DNA of 64,000 nt, taken from Litchfieldia salsa (lineage in GTDB: Bacteria > Bacillota > Bacilli > Bacillales > Bacillaceae_L). The notes below the pieces were generated by a model that saw only the letters and a list, made by a program, of their open reading frames with translations, was not told the DNA's origin and did no database searches. The stretch lies in NCBI RefSeq assembly GCF_900104555.1, contig NZ_FNJU01000006.1, forward strand, positions 1 to 64,000, in the 5' to 3' direction. Each line of letters opens with the position of its first letter. Position 1 is the stretch's first letter. Below, one piece after another: positions 27,357 to 38,960 of the stretch. The translations under genes and the position numbers were made by a program.

Positions 27357-29723
27357 ATGTTAAAGTCAAAAACACGTTGGGAAGTTAATCCTGTTGAGCA
27401 AGAAGTAGTAAATTTATTAGTCACTGAATTAAATATTGCACCTCTTGTTGCATCGTTGCTCGTTAACCGTGGAATAAGTACGGTTGAAGATGCACGAGAT
27501 TTTTTATTTATAGAGAACTCTGAATTTCATGACCCATTCCTATTAGATGAAATGGACATAACAATAGAGAGAATACGAGCTGCCATAGAAAACAATGAAA
27601 AGATTCTAATCTTTGGGGATTATGATGCTGATGGAGTAAGCAGTACAACGGTACTCTTAACGGCTTTAAGAGAACGTTCAGCACAAGTAGACTTCTATAT
27701 ACCTAATCGATTTACAGAAGGATATGGGCCTAATGAGGCAGCATTTAGGTGGGCAAAGGAAAGTGGCTACACATTAATCATTACAGTTGATACCGGAATC
27801 TCAGCACTACATGAAGCACAGGTAGCAAAAGACCTAGGTATAGATCTGATTATTACGGATCACCATGAGCCAGGCCCCGAATTGCCTAATGCTTTTTCCA
27901 TTATCCATCCGAAAAAAGAAACATGCTCATATCCATTTAAGGAACTTGCTGGAGTGGGTGTTGCGTTTAAGGTGGCACATGCCCTACTTGGTAGAGTACC
28001 AGAAGAGTTACTAGAAATAGCTGCGATTGGAACGATTGCAGATCTTGTTCCATTGCATGGAGAAAACAGGCTTTTAGCGAAAAAGGGAATTTCTGCATTA
28101 AGAAAAACTACACGCCCTGGGATAAGAGCGCTACTTAAGGTATGTGGAACAGAGCAAAGTGATGTAAGTGAAGAAACCATTGGATTTGCTATTGGTCCAA
28201 GAATAAATGCTGTAGGTCGATTAGACTCTGCCGATCCTGCAGTACATCTCTTGATGACAACTGATCCTGAAGAAGCTAGAGAATTAGCAGAAGAAGTAGA
28301 TTCCTATAACAAGCAGCGTCAACAATTAGTGAATGAAATGACGAAAGCTGCTATTGAAGAAGTGGAAAGCAACTTTCCACCTGACCAAAATAGTGTTTTA
28401 GTAATAGCTAAAGAAGGTTGGAATGCAGGTGTCGTTGGAATAGTTGCATCACGCCTCGTGGATCGTTTCTATCGTCCGACAATTGTTCTGAGCATTGATC
28501 ATGAAAAGGGGACAGCTAAAGGTTCTGCTAGAAGCATAGAGGGATTCAATCTGTATGAAAATCTATCATTATGCCGAGAAATCCTTCCACATTTTGGGGG
28601 ACACCCAATGGCTGCAGGAATGACCCTTGGGCTAGAACATGTTGACGAACTTCGGAATAGACTAAATGGACTTGCAAAAGAACAACTAACGGAAGAACAC
28701 TTTATTCCTGTCACAAAGGTAGATGTTGATTGTGAACTGTCAGAAGTTTCTCTTGAAACAATTAGTGAAATGGAGCTCTTAGCGCCATTTGGTATGAATA
28801 ATCCTAAGCCGAAAGTTAGGTTAAAGAACGTTTCAATTGGAACAATAAGAAAAATTGGTTCTGACCAAAATCATTTAAAAATTACATTTGAAGATAATGG
28901 TTTATCTCTTGATAGCATTGGTTTCGGTCTTGGAGAAGCATATAATGATGTTTCACCAAGTGCAAAAATGTCAGTCATTGGTGAGCTCTCAATTAATGAA
29001 TGGAACAATTTCCGAAAACCACAAATTATGCTACAAGACATAGCGATTAATGAATGGCAATTATTTGATTTTCGTGGAAATAAGAAGTTAAACGAGTCTA
29101 TGTTACAAATCTCAAAAGAAAAACGAAAATTAATAGCATTTAGTGAACACATATTAACGAATCCAGTCTATCGTGAGCACAAAGATGAAATAATAGTTAT
29201 AAAAGAGACCGAGCAGGCTCGTCATTTTTCTTGTGAGGATATGTATCTATGCTTGTTAGACCTTCCAAATGATGAAGAATTGATCAGATTGCTCCTAGAA
29301 CCTGTTTTACCTAATCGGATCTATACCTTTTTTAATAGTAATAGTAACGAAAGCCATTTCTTTAGTACAATTCCAACGAGAGAGCATTTTAAATGGTTTT
29401 ATGGATTCTTGGCTAAAAGAGGAACTTTTGATATGAATAGACATGCTTTTGACCTTGCGAAGCATAAAGGTTGGTCTAAAGAAACAATTGATTTCATCTC
29501 AGAGGTGTTTTTTGAATTAGAATTTGTTAAGATAGACAAGGGAATCATCTCATTATCAAATCATGGCCAAAAACGAGATTTGACTGAATCGAAAACTTAC
29601 CAATTAAAACAACAACAAATTGAATTAGAAAATAAATTTTTGTATTCATCTTATCAGCAACTTAAGCATTGGTTTGATTCTATTAACAATGGTTCGCTTA
29701 AATTTGAGGAGGCAATGAAGTAA
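27357..29723 (+). CDS. recJ: Single-stranded-DNA-specific exonuclease RecJ
   Basis: RecJ is the 5'-3' ssDNA exonuclease of recombination and mismatch repair. The 788-residue protein has the DHH phosphoesterase motifs [20 protein letters not shown] and ITDHHEPG, a DHHA1 domain with [12 protein letters not shown], an OB-fold region and a C-terminal Bacillus-specific extension of about 200 residues. ATG 27357 is placed by GAGGGGTGA and the family N terminus. An earlier in-frame TTG (27306) is the promoter -35 box. The stop overlaps the apt start by one base. Confidence 0.96.
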   Translation: MLKSKTRWEVNPVEQEVVNLLVTELNIAPLVASLLVNRGISTVEDARDFLFIENSEFHDPFLLDEMDITIERIRAAIENNEKILIFGDYDADGVSSTTVLLTALRERSAQVDFYIPNRFTEGYGPNEAAFRWAKESGYTLIITVDTGISALHEAQVAKDLGIDLIITDHHEPGPELPNAFSIIHPKKETCSYPFKELAGVGVAFKVAHALLGRVPEELLEIAAIGTIADLVPLHGENRLLAKKGISALRKTTRPGIRALLKVCGTEQSDVSEETIGFAIGPRINAVGRLDSADPAVHLLMTTDPEEARELAEEVDSYNKQRQQLVNEMTKAAIEEVESNFPPDQNSVLVIAKEGWNAGVVGIVASRLVDRFYRPTIVLSIDHEKGTAKGSARSIEGFNLYENLSLCREILPHFGGHPMAAGMTLGLEHVDELRNRLNGLAKEQLTEEHFIPVTKVDVDCELSEVSLETISEMELLAPFGMNNPKPKVRLKNVSIGTIRKIGSDQNHLKITFEDNGLSLDSIGFGLGEAYNDVSPSAKMSVIGELSINEWNNFRKPQIMLQDIAINEWQLFDFRGNKKLNESMLQISKEKRKLIAFSEHILTNPVYREHKDEIIVIKETEQARHFSCEDMYLCLLDLPNDEELIRLLLEPVLPNRIYTFFNSNSNESHFFSTIPTREHFKWFYGFLAKRGTFDMNRHAFDLAKHKGWSKETIDFISEVFFELEFVKIDKGIISLSNHGQKRDLTESKTYQLKQQQIELENKFLYSSYQQLKHWFDSINNGSLKFEEAMK

Positions 29724-30235
29724 TGGATCTAAGGAATTATGTCACAATTGTACCAGATTACCCGAAGGAAGGGATTTTGTTTAAGGATATCACTCCGTTA
29801 ATGAACGATGGAGCTGCATATAAATATGCGACAGACCAAATTGTTAAATATGCACAAGAACGAGAAATTGATCTTGTGGTAGGCCCTGAAGCAAGAGGGT
29901 TTATCATTGGTTGTCCTGTTGCTTATTCTCACGGAGTAGGTTTTGCTCCTGTTCGTAAAGAAGGGAAACTTCCACGTGAGGTAATTAGACAAGAATATGG
30001 TCTTGAATATGGTAAAGATGTTCTAACTCTTCATAAAGATGCGATTCAGCCTGGCCAACGTGTATTAATTACAGATGATTTATTGGCAACAGGTGGTACA
30101 ATTGAAGCGACAATCAATTTAGTAGAAGAGCTTGGTGGAATTGTTGCTGGTATTGCGTTTATCATAGAGCTTACCTATTTAGATGGTAGAGATAAATTAG
30201 ATGGATATGATGTACTAACTTTAATGCAATTTTAA
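29723..30235 (+). CDS. apt: Adenine phosphoribosyltransferase
   Basis: Apt salvages adenine to AMP using PRPP. The 170 residues show [16 protein letters not shown], the adenine-site [10 protein letters not shown] and the PRPP loop [14 protein letters not shown]. The ATG overlaps the recJ stop (TAATG), with GAGGAGG upstream inside recJ, so translation is coupled. A terminator follows. Confidence 0.97.
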   Translation: MDLRNYVTIVPDYPKEGILFKDITPLMNDGAAYKYATDQIVKYAQEREIDLVVGPEARGFIIGCPVAYSHGVGFAPVRKEGKLPREVIRQEYGLEYGKDVLTLHKDAIQPGQRVLITDDLLATGGTIEATINLVEELGGIVAGIAFIIELTYLDGRDKLDGYDVLTLMQF

Positions 30236-30249
30236 AAAGGTAAAGAAAT

Positions 30250-30276
30250 GAGCGCTCAATCAAGAGTGCTCTTTTT
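30250..30276 (+). terminator. Terminator after apt
   Basis: GAGCGCTC and GAGTGCTC pair (one G-T) across a 6-base loop, followed by TTTTT. The 273 bases from here to relA are AT-rich; TATAAT occurs at 30334-30339 but lacks a good -35, so no relA promoter is called. Confidence 0.75.
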
Positions 30277-30549
30277 CTAATTATCTTTTTGTGAGGCATG
30301 GTTTGTAGGAATGGGCTCAATAAGTAAAGTAAATATAATATATATAAAGAGATTCATCAATTATGAAAAATTGTTTTTTTACACAATAATATTATCTAAA
30401 TATCGTATTTACCCTAGTAAATGTTTGGAATAATAGGGGTAGGAAGAATTTTTCCTTCTATTTCCCTTTACATATTCCGAAATATTCATGATAATAAGTA
30501 CAATAATTATTTTTACTTTATACTAAGTTTTATAAAAAAAGGTGATTCC

Positions 30550-32745
30550 ATGGCAAATGAACAGGTACTAACCGCTGAACAAGTCATAGACAAGGCAAAG
30601 CGTTATTTACCAGAAAAAGATATAGAGTTTGTTGAAAAAGCGTATAAATTTGCAGAATACTCTCACAGAGAGCAATATCGAAAATCAGGAGAGCCTTATA
30701 TCATCCATCCTATTCAGGTAGCAGGAATACTTGTTGATTTGGAGATGGATCCTTCTACGATTGCTGCGGGGTTCTTACATGATGTTGTAGAGGATACAGA
30801 TGTAACCCTTGTTCAAATGAAGGAAGCGTTCAATGAGGAAGTGGCAATGCTTGTTGATGGTGTTACAAAGCTGGGGAAGATTAAATATAAATCCCATGAA
30901 GAACAACAAGCAGAGAACCACCGAAAAATGTTTGTTGCCATGGCCCAGGATATTCGAGTGATTTTAATTAAGCTAGCAGACCGCTTGCATAATATGAGAA
31001 CACTCAAGCATCTGCCTCAAGAAAAGCAACGCCGTATCTCTAATGAGACCCTTGAAATATTTGCGCCACTTGCACATCGTCTAGGTATTTCTAAGATAAA
31101 ATGGGAACTTGAGGATACAGCACTTCGTTACTTAAATCCACAGCAATATTATCGTATTGTTAATTTAATGAAAAAGAAGCGTGCAGAACGTGAGCAATAC
31201 TTATCAGATGTGATTAATGAGGTAAAAGATAGGGTAGGGGAGGTTTCCATTAAAGCAGAAATTAATGGAAGACCTAAACATATCTATAGTATTTACCGAA
31301 AAATGGTCTTACAAAATAAACAATTTAATGAAATCTATGATTTACTTGCAGTCCGTATTATTGTTAGTAGTATTAAGGATTGTTACGCAGTGCTAGGTAT
31401 AATTCATACCTGTTGGAAGCCAATGCCTGGACGTTTTAAGGATTATATTGCGATGCCAAAACCGAATATGTACCAATCGTTGCATACGACTGTAATTGGA
31501 CCTATGGGTGATCCTCTTGAAGTACAGATTCGTACAACTGATATGCACCAAATTGCAGAATTTGGGATTGCAGCGCATTGGGCATATAAGGAAGGTAAGA
31601 CAGTTGACGAGTCTTCATCGTTTGAGGATAAACTCACTTGGTTCCGTGAGATTCTTGAATGGCAAAATGATACTAGTGACGCTGAAGAGTTCATGGAATC
31701 CTTAAAGATTGATTTATTTTCTGATATGGTATTTGTGTTTACACCAAAGGGAGATGTTATTGAGTTACCTGCGGGATCTGTACCAATCGACTTTGCATAT
31801 CGGATACATTCAGAAATTGGCAATAAAACGATTGGTGCTAAAATCAATGGGAAAATGGTGACATTAGACTATCATTTGAAAACTGGAGATATCATTGAAA
31901 TTTTAACTTCAAAGCATTCTTATGGTCCAAGTCAAGATTGGTTAAAGCTTGCGCAAACTTCTCAAGCGAAAAATAAAATTCGTCAATTTTTCAAGAAGCA
32001 ACGCCGAGATGAGAATCTTGAAAAAGGAAGAGAACTTGTTGAAAAAGAGATTAAAAATCTCGATTTTGACTTGAAAGAGGTTTTAACTTCAGAAAATATT
32101 AAACGTGTAGCTGAGAAATTCAACTTCTCAAATGAGGAAGATATGTATGCAGCAGTTGGGTATCACGGAATTACTGCAGCTCAAATTGCTACTCGTTTAA
32201 CCGAAAAGTGGCGGAAAAAGCGTGATCAAGAACAGGACAAGCATGTAACAGAAGCTGTCTCAGATCTTAAACAGTTTGGCACTGGTAAGAAACGGGATTC
32301 CGGTGTGCAGGTTCAAGGAATCGATAACTTACTAATTAGATTATCTAAATGCTGTAATCCAGTTCCGGGTGATGATATCGTTGGATTCATTACGAAGGGT
32401 AGAGGTGTTTCAGTGCATCGAAATGACTGTCCGAATGTCCACTCTACTGATGCACAGCAACGACTTATACCTGTAGAGTGGGAAAGTAGTATAAATGACC
32501 GCCGTGAGTATAATGTCGAGATAGAGATTAGTGGGTATGACCGTAGAGGGCTGCTCAATGAAGTCTTACAGGCTGTAAATGAGGCAAGAACAAATATATC
32601 CTCAGTCTCTGGTAAGTCAGATCGAAATAAAATGGCAACAATTAATATGGCGATTAGTATCCAAAACATTAGTCATTTACAAAAGGTAGTTGAAAGAATT
32701 AAGCAAATACCAGATATTTATTCCGTTCGTCGGGTTATGAGTTAA
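30550..32745 (+). CDS. relA: Bifunctional (p)ppGpp synthetase/hydrolase RelA
   Basis: This Rel enzyme makes and degrades (p)ppGpp in the stringent response. The 731 residues contain the HD hydrolase domain (about 45-150, [10 protein letters not shown]), the synthetase domain (about 240-350, [13 protein letters not shown]), a TGS domain (about 392-455), a helical/zinc-finger region with [11 protein letters not shown] near 590, and a C-terminal ACT domain. The ATG at 30550 follows AAGGTGATTCC; the open frame extends to 30421, but the extra 43 residues are not family-like. Confidence 0.97.
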   Translation: MANEQVLTAEQVIDKAKRYLPEKDIEFVEKAYKFAEYSHREQYRKSGEPYIIHPIQVAGILVDLEMDPSTIAAGFLHDVVEDTDVTLVQMKEAFNEEVAMLVDGVTKLGKIKYKSHEEQQAENHRKMFVAMAQDIRVILIKLADRLHNMRTLKHLPQEKQRRISNETLEIFAPLAHRLGISKIKWELEDTALRYLNPQQYYRIVNLMKKKRAEREQYLSDVINEVKDRVGEVSIKAEINGRPKHIYSIYRKMVLQNKQFNEIYDLLAVRIIVSSIKDCYAVLGIIHTCWKPMPGRFKDYIAMPKPNMYQSLHTTVIGPMGDPLEVQIRTTDMHQIAEFGIAAHWAYKEGKTVDESSSFEDKLTWFREILEWQNDTSDAEEFMESLKIDLFSDMVFVFTPKGDVIELPAGSVPIDFAYRIHSEIGNKTIGAKINGKMVTLDYHLKTGDIIEILTSKHSYGPSQDWLKLAQTSQAKNKIRQFFKKQRRDENLEKGRELVEKEIKNLDFDLKEVLTSENIKRVAEKFNFSNEEDMYAAVGYHGITAAQIATRLTEKWRKKRDQEQDKHVTEAVSDLKQFGTGKKRDSGVQVQGIDNLLIRLSKCCNPVPGDDIVGFITKGRGVSVHRNDCPNVHSTDAQQRLIPVEWESSINDRREYNVEIEISGYDRRGLLNEVLQAVNEARTNISSVSGKSDRNKMATINMAISIQNISHLQKVVERIKQIPDIYSVRRVMS

Positions 32746-32758
32746 AGGGGAATGTTTA

Positions 32759-33196
32759 ATGAGGGTTGTTGTACAACGTGCGAAGAATGCAAGTGTAGTT
32801 GTTAGTGAAGAAACAATTGGACAGATATCAAATGGATTCATGTTATTGGTAGGTATCACACACAATGATACATTTGAGGATGTAAAATATTTGGCCGACA
32901 AAATTGTAAACCTTCGTATCTTTGAAGATGAAAATGGCAAAATGAATTTATCCCTTCTTGATATAGGAGGGGAAATTCTTTCAGTATCACAATTTACTCT
33001 TTATGGTGATTGTCGCAAAGGTAGACGACCAAACTTTATGGAAGCCGCGGCTCCTGATTATGCTAATGAACTTTATGAGGCCTTTAATCAAGAGTTGAAA
33101 CTAAGAGGGGTTCATGTTGAAACTGGAAAGTTTGGAAGTATGATGGATGTGCAATTCACAAATGTAGGTCCTGTGACATTAATTCTTGAAAGTTAA
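32759..33196 (+). CDS. dtd: D-aminoacyl-tRNA deacylase
   Basis: Dtd hydrolyses D-amino acids from mischarged tRNA. The 145 residues show the N-terminal [15 protein letters not shown], the active-site [17 protein letters not shown] and the C-terminal [11 protein letters not shown] with the family GPVT motif. AGGGG lies 8 bases upstream, 13 bp after relA, so the genes are co-transcribed. Confidence 0.96.
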   Translation: MRVVVQRAKNASVVVSEETIGQISNGFMLLVGITHNDTFEDVKYLADKIVNLRIFEDENGKMNLSLLDIGGEILSVSQFTLYGDCRKGRRPNFMEAAAPDYANELYEAFNQELKLRGVHVETGKFGSMMDVQFTNVGPVTLILES

Positions 33197-33197
33197 T

Positions 33198-33233
33198 AAG
33201 AAAAGAGCAAGGCGCCCGCTTATCGGCGACAGG
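33198..33233. repeat. Dispersed intergenic repeat, copy 2
   Basis: This is the inverted counterpart of bases 35-71, reading TAAGAAAAGAGCAAGGCGCC and then CGCTTATCGGCGACAGG. A fragment resembling its continuation (CTAGCTCC and CGCCTTGCGC) occurs near 52420-52441. Confidence 0.65.
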
Positions 33234-33289
33234 AGCTAGACACAAAAAATATGTAACAACATTAATCCGTCTTAAACTAGTTAAAAAAA

Positions 33290-33316
33290 GGAGGCTGAAA
33301 TTTCAGCCTCTTTTTA
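33290..33316. terminator. Terminator shared by dtd and yrvJ
   Basis: The palindrome GAGGCTGAAA / TTTCAGCCTC is flanked by A and T runs and lies between convergent genes, so it can act in both directions. Confidence 0.85.
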
Positions 33317-35083
33317 TTTTGCCTTGAAATATTGCGCAAGTCCGTAAAAAATACCACTAGATACTTTTTCTTGATAACTGCTAGTATTAATCGTTAATTC
33401 CTCTGAGAGATTACTTAGATAACCTAGTTCTAGCAGTACACTAGGTTGTCGATTGGACCGGAGAACTTGATAGTTCCCACTTCTATGTCCACGATCCTTT
33501 AGACCAGTATATTTAATGATTTCAGTCTGCAGTGCTGAAGCAACAGGAACATCAATGTTCTTATAATAATAAGAAGTGACTCCGCGAACACTACTATTGT
33601 TAATACTATCATAATGTACACTTACAAATGCATCTGCATTTCGATAATGAGAAATACTAACTCTTGATGCTAAACTTACATATGTGTCACTACTTCTAGA
33701 TAAATAAACATTCGCACCAGCAGCTGAAAGTTTGTCATATACAAGCTTTGCTGTTCGTAAGGTTAACGTTTTTTCATACGTCCCTCTTACTCCGACAGCA
33801 CCACCGTCCCTTCCACCATGACCTGGATCTATGATAATTGTTTTGTTTTTCAAATACTGGTTAACTCCTGGTTTTTGAACAGCAGGCGTATCTCCAATCA
33901 CTTGGACAATCCAACCAGCAATATAACCTACTTTGCCAGTTGAGATTTCAATTTTGTACCAGTCACCTTCCGTACCAAGGATTTTAAATGTATCGCCCTC
34001 ATTTGCTCGTGCAATTACACTAGTAGAGGTAGACGCTGATGAACGGATATTTGTTCCATTATGAAGAATTTTGATCGTACTTACATTACTATCCTCTGAA
34101 TGATCTGAAGAAGGAGGCACCGGGCTTTCTTTTCGTTCTATGAACCAACCAGCTACCCAACCTTTTGTGCCGTTATTAAGCTTAATTTCATACCATTTAT
34201 TAGATTCTGAAAGAATAGTTACTGACTCACCTTTTTTTAAGGTGGAGACGAGCTTTCCACTTAATGTATTTTGATCTCTTACATTTAAAGTAGACGCTGT
34301 GACAATTCCAGTGCCAAGACCATTTCCGGTATTTGAATCCGTATTATTGTTAGAAGGTGCTGCTGCAATATTAATATAATCTTTATGAACAAACGCTTTC
34401 TGATTTTTGTAGCTAATTTCAATCCAATCACCTGTCGCATTTGTCACTGGAACAGTTTCACCGTTATTTAACTTTCCAATGATGCTAGCGGTTTGGCTAG
34501 GTTGACTTCGCACATTAAGGTTATTCGTTGTAATTTTGCCAGTTTTACCTGTGTTACTACTCGTCTCAGTAGGAGTGGGAGAAGTAGCCTGAGACGCTGA
34601 CAAATACTGTGATGACACCCAACCAACGGTATTATTAAGTTTGATTTTTGTCCAGTTTTCATTTTTTTCAATGAATGTAGCTGATTGTCCTTTATTAATA
34701 AAGCCTGTTATTTGAAAGCTAGTGCCTGGTCCTGTACGGATTCGTAAATCATCCACAGTCGAAGTTACCGATGATGAGCTTGTAGGCTGTGGAGTAGCAG
34801 CTTCACTTGTCTTGACTAACCATGAAGCAACCCAGCCATTTAAGTTATTAGATAATTTCAATTTGTACCAGTCATTTTTCGTTTCAGTGATTGAGAATTT
34901 TTCACCCATTTTTACCTTTTTGATGACCTTATATGATAAACCAGGACCTTCCCGTACATTTAAAATTGTAGTGTTAATAGTAGCCGTTGAAGATGACGCA
35001 CTAGCCCAATGATTAAAATGATTGAGCGGTGATATGGAAATAAGTATGAAGCAGAGTGCGACTTTTACTAGATGTCTTAGCAA
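33314..35083 (-). CDS. yrvJ: SH3-domain N-acetylmuramoyl-L-alanine amidase (YrvJ)
   Basis: This secreted cell-wall hydrolase has 589 residues. A signal peptide (about 1-33, ending near WASA) is followed by five bacterial SH3b domains (about 35-95, 105-165, 190-245, 260-320, 335-395; each with an LNVR or IRSS core) and an Amidase_3 domain (about 415-589). Zinc/catalytic residues are visible in IIDPGHGGRDGG, TYEKTL, FVSVHYDS and LLELGYLSN. The TTG at 35083 follows GGAGG by 9 bases; the frame extends to 35113. It probably cleaves the bond between muramic acid and L-alanine. Confidence 0.93.
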   Translation of the reverse strand: MLRHLVKVALCFILISISPLNHFNHWASASSSTATINTTILNVREGPGLSYKVIKKVKMGEKFSITETKNDWYKLKLSNNLNGWVASWLVKTSEAATPQPTSSSSVTSTVDDLRIRTGPGTSFQITGFINKGQSATFIEKNENWTKIKLNNTVGWVSSQYLSASQATSPTPTETSSNTGKTGKITTNNLNVRSQPSQTASIIGKLNNGETVPVTNATGDWIEISYKNQKAFVHKDYINIAAAPSNNNTDSNTGNGLGTGIVTASTLNVRDQNTLSGKLVSTLKKGESVTILSESNKWYEIKLNNGTKGWVAGWFIERKESPVPPSSDHSEDSNVSTIKILHNGTNIRSSASTSTSVIARANEGDTFKILGTEGDWYKIEISTGKVGYIAGWIVQVIGDTPAVQKPGVNQYLKNKTIIIDPGHGGRDGGAVGVRGTYEKTLTLRTAKLVYDKLSAAGANVYLSRSSDTYVSLASRVSISHYRNADAFVSVHYDSINNSSVRGVTSYYYKNIDVPVASALQTEIIKYTGLKDRGHRSGNYQVLRSNRQPSVLLELGYLSNLSEELTINTSSYQEKVSSGIFYGLAQYFKAK

Positions 35084-35236
35084 TGATAATATCCTCCTTC
35101 GTTCAAAAAACAATGTTCATTTACATTACTTCGGTAGATGTGTAAAAAAATCCTTGTAAAAATTGAAAATAAATTCAAGAAAAAGGGCAAGATACAAGTA
35201 GAGCTTTTCAATTTAAAAAAGGAGCGGATCGGTTCT

Positions 35237-35413
35237 ATGAGATTTAGTGAAAAGGGACAGCATTCACATCAAGCAAATAACGGATTATTTGGAGTCGATC
35301 TCCATCATTTTGTGAAATCTGAACAAGATGCAACATATGTGGAATTAGCATCTGAATTTGGTATCTCAATTAAAGATGTTCGAAAACTAAAAAAGCAATT
35401 AAATCGATCTTAA
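35237..35413 (+). CDS. Small conserved protein of the YrzK position
   Basis: The 58-residue protein begins MRFSEKGQHSHQANNGLFGVD and ends with a helix-turn-helix-like YVELASEFGISIKDVRKLKK. No function is known; the location between yrvJ and hisS matches yrzK of B. subtilis. ATG 35237 is chosen for AAAGGAG 12 bases upstream, but the frame opens at ATG 35138, adding 33 Lys-rich residues with a poor ribosome binding site. Confidence 0.6.
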   Translation: MRFSEKGQHSHQANNGLFGVDLHHFVKSEQDATYVELASEFGISIKDVRKLKKQLNRS

Positions 35414-35444
35414 TAGATAGCTTTGATTAAATAAAGAGTTGCTC

Positions 35445-35473
35445 TTGACAAGACGATAGTTCATACGTATGAT
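35445..35473 (+). promoter_or_regulatory. Sigma-A promoter of the hisS T-box transcript
   Basis: TTGACA (35445-35450), a 17-base spacer and TATGAT (35468-35473) give a near-consensus promoter about 40 bases before the T-box stem I. Confidence 0.8.
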
Positions 35474-35511
35474 AATATAAAATTATACATATGAAAAGCT
35501 AAATATTAATA

Positions 35512-35779
35512 ATAGAACCAGTGATGAGGAATAGTAGGTAAGATAACACATGAAAAGAGAAGAAATGCCCAAGGCTGAAAGCATTTCTGCATGATGACTT
35601 AGTGAAAGAACACCTCTTAGGTTTCACTCTGAAAAAGAGAAAACTCTTTAGTAGGAGATGGACGTATCAGGCGTTAACTGATTGAGTGGAGATTTTTCTA
35701 AAAAATCTCAACTAGGGTGGTACCACGGGAATTTAAACTCTCGTCCCTACATGAATATGTAGGGATGGGAGTTTTTTTA
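35512..35779 (+). ncRNA. T-box riboswitch controlling hisS-aspS
   Basis: The leader has stem I beginning AGTGATGAGGAATAGTA, the T-box sequence AGGGTGGTACCACGGG (35714-35729) and a terminator (AAACTCTCGTCCCTACAT with its complement, 35735-35774) with a T run. Uncharged tRNA binding favours the antiterminator. A His codon CAC at 35611-35613 on the 3' side of stem I is the likely specifier; a GAC (Asp) also occurs at 35596-35598. The strand and position fit control of both synthetase genes. Confidence 0.9.
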
Positions 35780-35831
35780 TTTTATTTAAGAAATGCCTTT
35801 AAAAAGTAAGAAAGCAATTAGGAGGATGGCA

Positions 35832-37103
35832 ATGTCAATGAATATACCAAGAGGCACCCAGGATATTCTTCCAGGTGAAGTTGAGAAATGGCAATATATT
35901 GAAAGAGTAGCGAGAGACGTTTGTCGACGTTTTAATTATAAAGAAATTAGAACCCCGATCTTTGAACACACAGATTTGTTTTTACGAAGCGTTGGAGACA
36001 CGACAGATATCGTTCAAAAGGAAATGTATACATTTAAGGACCGTGGTGACCGAAGTTTAACATTACGTCCAGAAGGGACAGCAGCGGTCGTTCGTTCTTT
36101 TGTTGAGCAGAAAATGTTTGGACATCCATCACAACCAACGAAACTCTATTATATTGGTCCTATGTTTCGCTATGAGCGTCCACAGGCTGGTCGATATCGT
36201 CAATTTGTTCAGTTTGGTATAGAGGCACTAGGGAGTAACGATCCTGCGATTGATGCAGAAGTAATTGCTCTTGCAATGGAAGTATATCAATCACTAGGTT
36301 TGAAGAAATTAAAACTTGTAATCAATAGTCTAGGTGATAAAGATAGTAGAACAGCTCACCGTGAGGCATTAATCAAGCACTTTGAACCCCAAATAGAAGA
36401 ATTCTGTGGAGATTGTAAATCACGTTTAGAAAAGAATCCAATGAGAATTCTAGATTGTAAAAAAGATCGAGAACATGAGTTGATGAAGTCCGCTCCTTCG
36501 ATTTTAGAATATTTAAATGTAGAATCTAAAATCTACTTTGAGAAGGTACAGGCGTTTTTAGCTGATTTTGGTATTGAATATGAAGTTGATCCCGGATTGG
36601 TAAGAGGTTTAGATTATTACAATCATACAGCGTTTGAAATTATGAGTGATGCTGAAGGTTTCGGGGCAATTACAACACTTTGTGGTGGTGGAAGATATAA
36701 CGGCCTAGCAGAGGAGATTGGTGGCCCAGATACTCCAGGTATTGGTTTTGCATTAAGTATTGAGAGATTACTTTCTGCACTTGATGCTGAAGGTGTGATA
36801 CTACCATTGGAAGATTCAATTGATTGTTATGTTGTTGCTTTAGGTGATCAAGCTTCTGCAAAAGCCGTTTCACTAGTCCAGCAACTAAGAGTAAATGGAG
36901 TAAGTGCAGAAAAAGATTATTTAGATCGAAAAGTAAAAGCACAATTTAAAGCAGCTGATCGCCTTCAAGCGAAACTGGTTGGTGTCCTTGGTGATGATGA
37001 ATTAGAACGTAATGTCATTAATATAAAGAATATGGATTCTGGTCTGCAGGAAGAAGTATTACTTACAGATTTTATAAACGTTGTTAAAGAAAAACTAAAA
37101 TAG
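35832..37103 (+). CDS. hisS: Histidyl-tRNA synthetase
   Basis: HisRS, class II synthetase, 423 residues. It begins [14 protein letters not shown], with motif 2 around [15 protein letters not shown], the His-specific signatures [14 protein letters not shown] and GGGRYNGL, motif 3 [11 protein letters not shown] and a C-terminal anticodon domain. ATG 35832 lies 6 bases after AGGAGG; the ATG at 35826 touches it and 35793 precedes it. It is followed 13 bp later by aspS. Confidence 0.96.
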   Translation: MSMNIPRGTQDILPGEVEKWQYIERVARDVCRRFNYKEIRTPIFEHTDLFLRSVGDTTDIVQKEMYTFKDRGDRSLTLRPEGTAAVVRSFVEQKMFGHPSQPTKLYYIGPMFRYERPQAGRYRQFVQFGIEALGSNDPAIDAEVIALAMEVYQSLGLKKLKLVINSLGDKDSRTAHREALIKHFEPQIEEFCGDCKSRLEKNPMRILDCKKDREHELMKSAPSILEYLNVESKIYFEKVQAFLADFGIEYEVDPGLVRGLDYYNHTAFEIMSDAEGFGAITTLCGGGRYNGLAEEIGGPDTPGIGFALSIERLLSALDAEGVILPLEDSIDCYVVALGDQASAKAVSLVQQLRVNGVSAEKDYLDRKVKAQFKAADRLQAKLVGVLGDDELERNVINIKNMDSGLQEEVLLTDFINVVKEKLK

Positions 37104-37116
37104 AGGTGGATGTATA

Positions 37117-38886
37117 ATGTACGGTCGATCGTATTACTGTGGAGAAGTTCCTATAGAAGCAATTGGTGAAAAAGTGAAATTAAAAGGGTGGGTTCAAAAG
37201 CGTCGTGATTTAGGTGGACTTATTTTCATAGACCTTCGTGACCGCTCAGGTGTTGTGCAGGTTGTATTTAGTCCAGAGGTATCAAATGAAGCATTAACAA
37301 TTGCTGAGGGAATTCGAAATGAATTTGTTGTTGATATTGAAGGTACTGTTATAGCGCGTGAAGAGGGTACGATCAATGAAAATATTAAGACTGGTCAAAT
37401 TGAGGTAAAAGCAGAGAAGATTGTCATATTGAATGCTGCTAAAACGCCGCCATTTAGTATTAGTGATAAAACAGAAGTATCTGAGGATGTCCGTTTAAAA
37501 TATCGTTATTTAGATTTAAGACGTACAGCAATGTATGAAACGTTCAAAATGCGTCATGATGTAACAAAAACAATTCGAAATTATCTTGATGGTGAAGGGT
37601 TTTTGGATGTCGAAACTCCTATTCTTACGAAAAGTACACCAGAAGGTGCGAGAGATTATCTAGTACCAAGTCGTGTACATCCAGGTGAATTTTATGCTTT
37701 ACCACAATCACCACAGATTTTCAAACAATTACTTATGGTTGGTGGTTTTGAACGATACTACCAAATTGCCCGTTGTTTCAGAGATGAAGACCTACGTGCA
37801 GACCGCCAGCCAGAGTTCACTCAAATAGATATTGAGACTTCCTTTATGAGTCAAGAAGACATTATCGCGATGATGGAAGAAATGATGGCAACGGTTATGA
37901 CTGAGGTTAAAGGACTTAAGGTTGAGACTCCGTTTCCACGCATCAGCTATGATGATGCGATGAATCGATATGGCTCAGATAAGCCAGATACACGTTTCGA
38001 AATGGAGATTGTTGATCTTTCTGAACTAGTTAAAGATAGTGGTTTTAAAGTTTTCAGTGGTGCTGTTCAAAGTGGAGGACAAGTAAAGGCTATTAATGTA
38101 AAAGGTGGAGCAGAGCAATATTCTCGTAAAGATATTGATGCATTAACAGAATTCGTTAAGGTGTATGGAGCGAAAGGATTAGCTTGGTTAAAGGTAGAAG
38201 AAGGAGAATTAAAAGGTCCGATTGCTAAGTTCTTTGACGAAAATGAACAACAGTCACTTACACAGCTGTTAGACGGTGCTGCTGGAGACCTTTTCTTATT
38301 TGTGGCAGATAAGAAATCAGTTGTTGCTGACTCATTAGGAGCACTTAGATTAAAATTAGCAAAAGAGTTAAAGTTAATCGATGAAACGAAATTCAATTTC
38401 CTTTGGGTAACAGACTGGCCATTGTTGGAGTATGATGAAGGAGAAGGACGTTACTTTGCAGCACACCATCCATTCACGATGCCAGTAAGAGAAGATTTGG
38501 ACTTACTAGATTCTGATCCAGGAAAAGTAAGAGCGCAAGCCTATGACCTTGTGTTGAATGGCTATGAGCTTGGTGGTGGATCATTACGTATTTTTGAACG
38601 TGAGGTTCAAGAAAAGATGTTTAAAGTTCTTGGGTTTAGTGAAGAAGAAGCTAGAGAGCAATTTGGATTCCTCCTTGAGGCATTTGAATATGGTACACCT
38701 CCACATGGAGGAATTGCACTTGGTTTGGACAGAATGGTTATGTTGTTTGCAGGCAGAACTAATCTACGTGATACAATTGCTTTTCCGAAAACAGCGAGTG
38801 CAAGTGACTTACTAACAGATGCACCAGGAGAGGTAAGTCAATCCCAATTAAATGACTTAAGTTTGTCATTAAATGTTGAAAAATAG
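37117..38886 (+). CDS. aspS: Aspartyl-tRNA synthetase
   Basis: AspRS, class II, 589 residues, bacterial type. It has an N-terminal OB-fold anticodon domain ([15 protein letters not shown]), catalytic motifs with [38 protein letters not shown] split around residues 193-225, the bacterial GAD insertion (about 290-410) and motif 3 [12 protein letters not shown]. It shares the hisS T-box transcript. Confidence 0.97.
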   Translation: MYGRSYYCGEVPIEAIGEKVKLKGWVQKRRDLGGLIFIDLRDRSGVVQVVFSPEVSNEALTIAEGIRNEFVVDIEGTVIAREEGTINENIKTGQIEVKAEKIVILNAAKTPPFSISDKTEVSEDVRLKYRYLDLRRTAMYETFKMRHDVTKTIRNYLDGEGFLDVETPILTKSTPEGARDYLVPSRVHPGEFYALPQSPQIFKQLLMVGGFERYYQIARCFRDEDLRADRQPEFTQIDIETSFMSQEDIIAMMEEMMATVMTEVKGLKVETPFPRISYDDAMNRYGSDKPDTRFEMEIVDLSELVKDSGFKVFSGAVQSGGQVKAINVKGGAEQYSRKDIDALTEFVKVYGAKGLAWLKVEEGELKGPIAKFFDENEQQSLTQLLDGAAGDLFLFVADKKSVVADSLGALRLKLAKELKLIDETKFNFLWVTDWPLLEYDEGEGRYFAAHHPFTMPVREDLDLLDSDPGKVRAQAYDLVLNGYELGGGSLRIFEREVQEKMFKVLGFSEEEAREQFGFLLEAFEYGTPPHGGIALGLDRMVMLFAGRTNLRDTIAFPKTASASDLLTDAPGEVSQSQLNDLSLSLNVEK

Positions 38887-38910
38887 AGGAAGATTGTAGG
38901 TTTAGTAACC

Positions 38911-38939
38911 TTGAAAATCAGGTGTTTATATGTTATTAT
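38911..38939 (+). promoter_or_regulatory. Sigma-A promoter of the 6S RNA gene
   Basis: TTGAAA (38911-38916), a 17-base spacer and TATTAT (38934-38939) predict a start near 38946-38950, about 11-15 bases before the mature 5' end. B. subtilis 6S-1 RNA is known to be trimmed by a similar length at its 5' end. Confidence 0.6.
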
Positions 38940-38960
38940 TTTGACATAAGTTAATGGCGT

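Noticed and set aside
30421-30549. In-frame N-terminal extension of relA (43 codons)
   Set aside because: The normal Rel N terminus [17 protein letters not shown] starts at 30550 with a ribosome binding site; the extension is AT-driven and unlike the family.
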